12,315 bases of DNA from an uncultured Eubacteriales bacterium (lineage in GTDB: Bacteria; Bacillota; Clostridia; Oscillospirales; CAG-382): contig CAKSCN010000066.1 in assembly GCA_934444485.1 (NCBI GenBank), forward strand, positions 1 to 12,315, written 5' to 3'. Shown piece by piece: positions 7,352-12,315 of this stretch; positions within the stretch are counted from its first letter, which is position 1, and each line of letters opens with the position of its first letter. The position numbers and the translations under genes are program-made. Under the pieces are notes generated by a model. That model had not been told where the DNA came from, searched no databases, and saw nothing but the letters and a program-made list of their open reading frames with translations.

Positions 7352-8032
7352 ATGAGCAAGTATCAACCGAAACTCATCGTAATGCTTACATACAATGACC
7401 AAACCGTGAAAAACGCCGCCGAATTGTTCCGTGCCTGCAAAGACTGTGATGCGGAGGTTTGGGGAATGAAAGAGGCGGGCATACCCTACGGCGAGATGAA
7501 AGCTCTGTTCGGTGAAATGAAGAAATGCGGCAAGACGACGGTTCTCGAGGTGCCGGCATACGGTGAAAGCGAATGCGTTGACGGTGCGGTTGCTGCGGCA
7601 AAGTGCGGCTGCGACTTTCTCATGGGAACTTTGTACTACGACTCCGTCAACGAAATATGCCGTGAAAACGGAATAAAGTATATGCCTTACGTCGGAAAGG
7701 TGAGCGGACGGCCGTCGGTGCTTGACGGTGAAACTGACGACATAATTGAGGAAGCAAAGGAGTGTCTCCGGAAAGGCGTGTTCGGATTCGACCTTTTGGC
7801 GTACAGATATACAAAGGACGCCGAGAGGCTTATCGCCGGGTTTACGGCAAAGGTTGACGCAACGGTTTGCATAGCCGGAAGTGTGAACAGCTTCGAGCGC
7901 ATAGACGCAATCAAAAGGTCGGGGGCGTTTATGTTTACCGTCGGTGCGGCGTTTGCCGACAAACGATTCGTGCCCGGAGGCAGCTATTCCGAGCAGGTTG
8001 AGAGCGTTCTGCGGTATATTCGCAAAGACTGA
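7352..8032 (+). CDS. TIM-barrel protein with ribulose-phosphate-type phosphate site, function unknown
   Basis: A 226-residue cytoplasmic protein with repeated strand-helix units: KLIVMLTYND, DAEVWGMKEAG, KTTVLEVPAYGE, CDFLMGTLYYD, YMPYVGK, GVFGFDLLAYRY, VDATVCIAGSVNS, AFMFTVGAAFAD. The last two, GSVNS (176-180) and VGAAF (197-201), sit where phosphate-binding loops occur in ribulose-phosphate-binding barrels (TrpC, TrpF, HisA/F, NanE, KDPG aldolase). I infer a phosphorylated substrate but cannot assign a reaction; an NanE-like or aldolase-like activity is possible. Seven cysteines are scattered through it. The ATG at 7352 is two bases after the regulator stop; the best Shine-Dalgarno-like stretch (GAAGGG, 7331-7336) is rather distant, so translation is probably coupled. 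Position between a WYL regulator and a HAD phosphatase suggests shared sugar-phosphate metabolism. Confidence 0.7.
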   Translation: MSKYQPKLIVMLTYNDQTVKNAAELFRACKDCDAEVWGMKEAGIPYGEMKALFGEMKKCGKTTVLEVPAYGESECVDGAVAAAKCGCDFLMGTLYYDSVNEICRENGIKYMPYVGKVSGRPSVLDGETDDIIEEAKECLRKGVFGFDLLAYRYTKDAERLIAGFTAKVDATVCIAGSVNSFERIDAIKRSGAFMFTVGAAFADKRFVPGGSYSEQVESVLRYIRKD

Positions 8033-8050
8033 AAACATGAGGTCGGAAAT

Positions 8051-8575
8051 ATGAATTTTCTGAAAAAGCTTTGCCCGGCGGTTTACGCAAAAAGTGTGTA
8101 CGAGGTTGATTACGCAAAGCTTCGCTCACGGGGAATATCCGGGCTGATTTTTGATATCGACGGTACGCTCGTGCCTCACGGAATGCCTCCCGAACCCGAA
8201 ACGGAGGCTCTTTTTGAAATGCTGCGCCGTGAGAATTTCGATATCGTGCTTCTCACAGACAACGACCGAAACAGAGCGGAAGCCTTCGCCTCGGCTGTCG
8301 GAGTGAAGTTTGTGTGCGATGCGGAAAAACCGAAAGAGAACGGGTATCTCGAAGCGCTGAAAATAATCGGCAGGGAAAAAGACGAGACCGCCGTTGTCGG
8401 CGACAGACTCTTCAAGGATATTGCCGGAGCGAACGGATGCGGTATTACGTCGGTGTTTGTCGGGTACAGAAAAAAAGACGGCGAACGAAGAATAGGCAAA
8501 AGCCGTATGCTCGAAAAGCTTTTGATAAGACTCTTCGTGAGTACGGGAATGCTTGCGGATTCTTCGAAACGATAA
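8051..8575 (+). CDS. yqeG: YqeG-family HAD superfamily IIIA phosphatase
   Basis: A 174-residue HAD phosphohydrolase. The opening CPAVYAKSVYEVDYAKLRSR followed by GISGLIFDIDGTLVPHG matches the YqeG pattern (P-x-x-Y-x-x-S-x-Y-x-I-D, then motif I). Motif I is D35-I-D37-G-T39; most YqeG proteins read DLDNT. Motif II is Thr69 in LLTDND, motif III is probably Lys93 in EKPKENG, and motif IV is VVGDRLFKDIAGANGCG with Gly117-Asp118 and the family-typical helix. All residues needed for Mg-dependent phosphate-ester hydrolysis are therefore present. The substrate of YqeG proteins is not established; a mitochondrial relative acts on phosphatidylglycerophosphate. The start has GAGGT at 8039-8043. It lies 18 bases after the TIM-barrel gene and 24 before the VanW-domain gene, away from the yqeH/aroE neighbourhood known in Bacillus. 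The symbol denotes family membership only. Confidence 0.85.
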   Translation: MNFLKKLCPAVYAKSVYEVDYAKLRSRGISGLIFDIDGTLVPHGMPPEPETEALFEMLRRENFDIVLLTDNDRNRAEAFASAVGVKFVCDAEKPKENGYLEALKIIGREKDETAVVGDRLFKDIAGANGCGITSVFVGYRKKDGERRIGKSRMLEKLLIRLFVSTGMLADSSKR

Positions 8576-8599
8576 AACGGAACGAATGGGAGATAAACG

Positions 8600-9406
8600 A
8601 TGCTTTTTTGCGAAATGAACCCGCTATTCTATGCAATATCTGTCAGAAAAGAAATATTGAAGCGAAATATCGGCGATCTTTTCGGTGAAGCTGTTTTTGC
8701 AAAGGAAAAAAGCGCCGACCTTCTTCCCGTGACCGTGTCCGAAAAGAGCGTGAACATGATAAAAAGGCTTCCCGGAGTTGACATTGCGACGCAGGAGGGA
8801 AAGGCTGTCAATATTGCGCTTGCCGCTGAAAAGATAAACGGACTTGTCATTCATCCGGGAGAGACGTTCTCGTTTTGGAAAACCGTCGGCAACACGACCG
8901 CCGCCAAAGGGTACAGAGTCGGTCGGATAATCGAGAAGAATAAGCTTGTGACCGGAATAGGAGGAGGGCTTTGCAACCTCGGCAACGTGATAAATCTTCT
9001 CGTCCTGCAAAGTCCCTTGAAGATAACCGAGTTCCATATGCACTCCGACGCACTTTCACCGGATGAGGGGAAAAGAGAGCCGCTTTCGTCGGGAACATCG
9101 GTGTGCTACAATTATATCGATTACAGATTCGAGAACGACTCCGACCGTGACGTTCAGCTTGTCGCATACTGCGAGAACGAGGTTTTGCACGCAGAGCTTC
9201 GGAGCGAGAGGGAGTTTTCGTGTTCGTATGAGCTTGCGGAGGAAAACCACAGATTCACCGAGGAAAACGGGAAGTTCTACAGATGCTCTGAAATATACAG
9301 AGTCGCACACGGTGCGGACGGCACGGATAAAAAGGAGCTTATCGTAAAGAATCACTCGGAGGTGATGTACAATTATGCGCTAATTCCACGGGAGCTTGTC
9401 CGCTGA
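8600..9406 (+). CDS. VanW-domain protein
   Basis: A 268-residue protein matching stand-alone VanW in length and layout. After an N-terminal part (NPLFYAISVRKEILKRNIGD) comes the VanW core: KAVNIALAAEKINGLVIHPG, GETFSFWKTVG (87-97), GYRVGRII, GIGGGLCNLGNVINLLVLQS (GGGLCN at 121-126), KITEFHMHSD, then YNYIDYRFENDSDRDVQL. Most VanW domains have GGGLCQ; here the Gln is Asn126. No signal peptide or membrane span is visible, as in VanW of vanB clusters, whose biochemical role is unknown. ATG 8600 is preceded by GGGAG (8588-8592). No other glycopeptide-resistance gene is in view, so a resistance role should not be assumed. It appears to be the last gene of the WYL-regulator run. What follows is a palindrome and a new promoter. 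Confidence 0.88.
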   Translation: MLFCEMNPLFYAISVRKEILKRNIGDLFGEAVFAKEKSADLLPVTVSEKSVNMIKRLPGVDIATQEGKAVNIALAAEKINGLVIHPGETFSFWKTVGNTTAAKGYRVGRIIEKNKLVTGIGGGLCNLGNVINLLVLQSPLKITEFHMHSDALSPDEGKREPLSSGTSVCYNYIDYRFENDSDRDVQLVAYCENEVLHAELRSEREFSCSYELAEENHRFTEENGKFYRCSEIYRVAHGADGTDKKELIVKNHSEVMYNYALIPRELVR

Positions 9407-9408
9407 AA

Positions 9409-9422
9409 CGATAAATTTATCG
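9409..9422. repeat. Perfect 14-bp palindrome CGATAAATTTATCG
   Basis: CGATAAATTTATCG reads identically on both strands, starts three bases after the VanW gene stop and lies about 30 bp upstream of the -35 box of the next operon. As a hairpin it is weak (AT-rich, no T tract directly behind), so it is more likely a dimeric protein's binding site than a terminator. An A-rich/T-rich pair (9424-9428 with 9445-9449) further on could form only a poor terminator. No partner protein can be named. Confidence 0.4.
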
Positions 9423-9452
9423 AAAAAGCATACATCGGGTTCTGTTTTTGTA

Positions 9453-9481
9453 TTGACGTGCGGATAAAAATGGTGTATAAT
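9453..9481 (+). promoter_or_regulatory. Sigma-A type promoter of the GH127-SGNH operon
   Basis: TTGACG (9453-9458), a 17-bp spacer and TATAAT (9476-9481) make a near-perfect housekeeping promoter, one mismatch from consensus. Transcription should start near 9488, giving a leader of about 50 bases with a strong AAGGAGA site (9524-9530) before ATG 9537. Such a strong promoter for a catabolic operon suggests repression when the substrate is absent, with the palindrome at 9409 and the spacer element at 9457-9471 as candidate operators. Confidence 0.8.
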
Positions 9482-9536
9482 CAAGTATCATGCCGTGTTC
9501 TGCGAATGAAAAACGGAAAAGCAAAGGAGATTTACG

Positions 9537-11540
9537 ATGGTCGGATATGCAAAGACTGACAGAATAAACGCCGCTGAAATCGGAAGCGCACACTTTTCGG
9601 GTGCGGTCGGGGAAAAGTTTGAGAGGTTCATATATGAAAGAATGCTCTCGGACAAAGCAAGGAACGTGATACTTAAGGAGGCAGAGGACGCTTTCGCAAA
9701 CTGTGTTGACGACGTCGAAGCACCGATAGGCATATGGCAGGGCGAGTTCTGGGGAAAGCTCATTGTAAGCGCCTGCCGTGCCTGCCGATACACCGGGAAC
9801 GACGACCTTAAAAACATCGTGAGAGACAGCGTACACCGCATTATGGCGTTTGCACGTGAGGACGGCTACCTCGGCACTTATAAGGACGAAAGACTCGTGT
9901 TCCGTGCGCCGCTTGAGGTCGGACGTGAAAAAATGGGGTGGGACTGCAACTGGAACTGGAATATCTGGTGCAGAAAGTATACCCTTTGGGCGCTTTTGGA
10001 GGCGTATGAGCTTTTGGGAGAGCCTGCGATACTCGACCTTGCGGAGAAAAGCACTCTTCAGCTTATCACAATGCTTGAGGATATGGACGCCAAAATCTGC
10101 GAGACCGGCACCTTCTACGGATTGCCGTCGGGTTCGATAATGAAGCCCGTGCTTATCCTTTACAGACATACCGAGAACCGCCGATTCCTCGACTTTGCGC
10201 TTGAAATAGCGAATGAGTGGGAGGACAGCGAAACGGCGTGCTACAAGATAGTGAAAAAGAGCCTCGAGGGTCAGCCTATACATATGTGGTACGACGACCT
10301 CGACGAATATGAGCCGCAGTCGAAGGGCAATCCTTATTTCGGTGAGGATGAACCTGCCGTTGATATTGCGGACACGCTTAAAAACAACGCAAACTGCCAG
10401 AAGGCTTATGAGATGATGTCGTGCTTTGACGGACTTCTTGAACTGTACCGTGTAACAGGCACGAAAAAGTATCTCACAGCCGCCGAGAATTTCTTCGGAC
10501 TTCTCATAAAGCATGAGTACAATCCGCTTTTCAGCGTCGGCTTCAACGATATTTTCATTGCCGCAGGCAACTATCAGAACGCCATAACCGAAATATGCGA
10601 CGTCATACACTTTATCCGCCTTGCAACCGAGCTTTACAAGCTTACCGGCGAGGTGAGATACATCGACTTTGCCGAGCTTGCTTTCTATAACCCGTTTCTT
10701 GCCGGCGTTTCCCGTGACGGTACGTGGGGCGCAAGAGGAGTGAGAGGCGTCGAGGGACACCTGTATGCGTTCGAGCAGGCGAAGTTTAAACACAACCACT
10801 GCTGCGTAAACAACATTCCGAGAGGGTTTGTCAACGCCGCCGAGGTGATTGCGGCAAGCGATAAAAATGCTGTATATATAAACCTCTACGGCGAAGCGGA
10901 CGTTACGGTAAATCCCTCGGAGCTTGAAACGGTTCATGTTTCGATAGGCAAGGGCTACCTTGAAAGCTGTTCGGTCGATATCAATATAGACTCGACCCTT
11001 TCCGATTCCAAGAAGCTCATGCTCCGCATACCTCAGTGGAGTATAGAGACGGGAGTGCGTGTTGACGATAAGATTTATATGCCGGACGCAGGAGAGTATT
11101 TCGAGGTGAAACTCGTAAGCGGGAAAATGCATATATCGATTGACTTCGACAGCACGCCCCGACTCATTGAGGGTAATTACGACAACGACTTTTTCCCCAT
11201 AACTCCGTATATGAAGCACCGCTTCGTGAGCGGAGACGAGAACTTAAGCGAAGATGCGCTCATTTCCGAGAACAAAGCGACTCTCAGCGTCGGGGCAATA
11301 CTGCTTGCACAGTCGAAGGACCTCGGAGACGAGAAGTGCTTCGAGAGGGAAACCGTCTGCGGCAAGGAGTGCGAGTGCGGCATTTCGTTTAAGAAAACGG
11401 ACGATACAGCACGGCTCTGCAATTGCGACGTTACCTTCGCATATCCCGACGGAAAAGAGTATACCGTGCCGATGTGCGACTTTGCGTCAGCTTCGGATAC
11501 ACTCGAATTTAAAAAACACAGATACACAGTATTTATTTGA
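9537..11540 (+). CDS. GH127-family beta-L-arabinofuranosidase-like glycoside hydrolase
   Basis: A 667-residue protein of the GH127 (DUF1680) type, close to the ~658 residues of Bifidobacterium HypBA1. The (alpha/alpha)6 core is visible as helical repeats such as KYTLWALLEAYELLGEPAILD and RFLDFALEIANEW, and beta domains follow (LMLRIPQWSIETG, HISIDFDSTPRLIEGNY). The zinc site of HypBA1 (Glu338, Cys340, Cys417, Cys418) corresponds to Glu352 and Cys354 in ITEICD and Cys422-Cys423 in NHCCVNN; Cys422 would be the nucleophile. The acid/base Glu expected 16 residues before Glu352 is not there (Phe336); Asp338 is the nearest acidic residue. No signal peptide, so it probably acts in the cytoplasm on imported oligosaccharides. 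Strong AAGGAGA site 6 bases before the ATG. The precise sugar could be another beta-linked furanoside or uronate-type substrate, since distant DUF1680 families differ. Confidence 0.85.
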   Translation: MVGYAKTDRINAAEIGSAHFSGAVGEKFERFIYERMLSDKARNVILKEAEDAFANCVDDVEAPIGIWQGEFWGKLIVSACRACRYTGNDDLKNIVRDSVHRIMAFAREDGYLGTYKDERLVFRAPLEVGREKMGWDCNWNWNIWCRKYTLWALLEAYELLGEPAILDLAEKSTLQLITMLEDMDAKICETGTFYGLPSGSIMKPVLILYRHTENRRFLDFALEIANEWEDSETACYKIVKKSLEGQPIHMWYDDLDEYEPQSKGNPYFGEDEPAVDIADTLKNNANCQKAYEMMSCFDGLLELYRVTGTKKYLTAAENFFGLLIKHEYNPLFSVGFNDIFIAAGNYQNAITEICDVIHFIRLATELYKLTGEVRYIDFAELAFYNPFLAGVSRDGTWGARGVRGVEGHLYAFEQAKFKHNHCCVNNIPRGFVNAAEVIAASDKNAVYINLYGEADVTVNPSELETVHVSIGKGYLESCSVDINIDSTLSDSKKLMLRIPQWSIETGVRVDDKIYMPDAGEYFEVKLVSGKMHISIDFDSTPRLIEGNYDNDFFPITPYMKHRFVSGDENLSEDALISENKATLSVGAILLAQSKDLGDEKCFERETVCGKECECGISFKKTDDTARLCNCDVTFAYPDGKEYTVPMCDFASASDTLEFKKHRYTVFI

Positions 11541-11555
11541 TCGGAGTGAAAGACT

Positions 11556-12281
11556 ATGCATATAAAGGATAAAATAAACCTCGATCGCGACGGACTTACC
11601 GAAAAAGGTCCGATAACCATAGTTGCTTTCGGCGACAGCGTTACTCACGGCGCACTGCTTGACAACTACAACTACGAAACCGTCTATTGGAACAGACTCC
11701 GCAAAAAGATACTTTCCGTGAGCGATTATGTCCCCGTAAACGTCATTGACGCCGGAATTGCCGGTATATCCGCGAAATCCTCGCTCGGAAGAATTGACTC
11801 ACAGGTGCTTGCGCACAACCCCGACCTTGTAATTGTCTGCTTCGGTCTCAACGACGTCAATGGCTCTCTCGAGGATTACCTCTCGTCTCTCGGCACCGTT
11901 TTTGAAAGGTGTGCGTCCGCCGGTGCTGACGTTATATTCATGACGCCCAATATGCTCAATACCTACGTCGCCGACGACACGCCCGAAAGGTATCGTGAGT
12001 ACGCCGCAAAAACCGCCGATATGCAGAACTCCGGCAGAATGGATAAGTACATGAACGCCGCAAAGGAGCTTGCGCATGAGATGAACGTGCCCGTGTGCGA
12101 CTGCTACTCAAAGTGGAAAAAGCTTGCCGAGACCGAGGATACCACAATGCTTCTTGTGAACAGGATAAACCACCCCGTACCCGAAATGCACGAGCTTTTT
12201 GCCGAGAGCCTTTTCGAGATGCTCGGACTCGGCGAAGACGGCAAATCGGTTGATGACGGTATGTACAAAAAGGAGAAGTGA
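11556..12281 (+). CDS. SGNH/GDSL-family hydrolase (probable carbohydrate esterase)
   Basis: A 241-residue SGNH hydrolase. Block I is FGDSVTHG with Ser28 as nucleophile, block II is the glycine in DAGIAGISA, block III is GLND with Asn99 (oxyanion hole), and block V is NRINHPVPEMHELFAESL with His206. The usual Asp three residues before the catalytic His is Arg203; Asn202 and Asn205 flank it, a form I associate with other NHP-type members of this group. No signal peptide or membrane span, so it is cytoplasmic. It probably removes acetyl or similar esters from sugars. CGGAG (11542-11546) lies 9 bases before ATG 11556, which is 15 bases after the GH127 gene stop, so the two are co-transcribed. A joint role in deacylating and trimming the same oligosaccharide is an inference from this pairing. 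Confidence 0.88.
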   Translation: MHIKDKINLDRDGLTEKGPITIVAFGDSVTHGALLDNYNYETVYWNRLRKKILSVSDYVPVNVIDAGIAGISAKSSLGRIDSQVLAHNPDLVIVCFGLNDVNGSLEDYLSSLGTVFERCASAGADVIFMTPNMLNTYVADDTPERYREYAAKTADMQNSGRMDKYMNAAKELAHEMNVPVCDCYSKWKKLAETEDTTMLLVNRINHPVPEMHELFAESLFEMLGLGEDGKSVDDGMYKKEK

Positions 12282-12284
12282 CCG

Positions 12285-12315
12285 ATGACGGAGTATAAAA
12301 ACGGCACGCTTTGGC
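12285..12315 (+). CDS. Start of next operon gene, cut by window
   Basis: ATG at 12285 is preceded by AAGGAG (12270-12275) at 9 bases and lies three bases after the SGNH gene stop. The ten complete codons read MTEYKNGTLW and remain open to the edge. It is clearly a translated gene of the same operon, but too little is visible to name it; a further carbohydrate-active enzyme would fit the context. Confidence 0.75.
   Translation, partial: MTEYKNGTLW

Noticed and set aside
8600..9406. Vancomycin-resistance gene call based on the VanW domain
   Set aside because: VanW alone does not confer resistance, and no vanH, vanB-type ligase or vanX is in the window; stand-alone VanW proteins are common in Clostridia.
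9423..9450. Rho-independent terminator after the VanW gene
   Set aside because: Only an A-rich/T-rich pairing with a bulge and a 12-base loop is available and no G+C stem; too weak to call.
9417..11219. Long open frame on the - strand opposite the GH127-like gene (600 codons)
   Set aside because: Antisense shadow of a clearly conserved enzyme; its translation is low in domain-like features and would run through the promoter region of the real gene.

Overview
The window looks like a chromosomal segment from a low-to-mid G+C Firmicute, most likely a Clostridia-type gut anaerobe (Oscillospiraceae/Ruminococcus-like). The reasons are purine-rich Shine-Dalgarno sites in front of most genes, a sigma-A type promoter, a TagO/MnaA-type cell-envelope gene pair, a YqeG-family HAD phosphatase, a WYL-type regulator and a VanW-domain protein. 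The taxon is an inference from gene content; no rRNA or marker comparison was possible. I saw no tRNA, rRNA, CRISPR array, insertion sequence or phage gene. No gap between genes exceeds about 150 bases.

Region 1 (1-4967, + strand) is a compact run of five genes: the 3' part of a fold-type I PLP aminotransferase, tryptophanyl-tRNA synthetase (trpS), a polyprenyl-phosphate GlcNAc-1-phosphate transferase (TagO/WecA family) with an unusual cysteine-bearing tail, a UDP-GlcNAc 2-epimerase (WecB/MnaA), and a single-pass membrane-anchored extracytoplasmic protein of unknown function. The TagO and epimerase genes overlap by 4 bases. Together they would start an undecaprenyl-linked glycan and make UDP-ManNAc for it. 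The run ends in a hairpin with T tracts on both sides (4968-5008), which can serve the convergent holA as well.

Region 2 (5017-6216, - strand) is a single gene, holA, encoding the DNA polymerase III delta subunit. It is transcribed towards region 1 and away from region 3.

Region 3 (6220-9406, + strand) opens with a 149-base divergent intergenic region holding an extended -10 promoter and several GTTTAC-like half sites. It continues with a probable four-gene operon: a HTH/WYL transcriptional regulator, a TIM-barrel protein with a ribulose-phosphate-type phosphate site but no assignable reaction, a YqeG-like HAD phosphatase, and a VanW-domain protein.

Region 4 (9407-12315, + strand) starts with a perfect 14-bp palindrome and a near-consensus promoter (TTGACG, 17-bp spacer, TATAAT). 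It then encodes a GH127-type beta-L-arabinofuranosidase-like protein, an SGNH/GDSL esterase and the start of a third gene cut by the window edge. Neither enzyme has a visible signal peptide. This looks like a small cytoplasmic operon for trimming an acylated, arabinose-type oligosaccharide. Nothing here is a clear new defence or mobile system. The most interesting points are the catalytic-site departures in the GH127-like and SGNH proteins, the unusual regulator/barrel/phosphatase/VanW operon, the Cys tail on the TagO homologue, and a sequence element shared by the two promoter regions.
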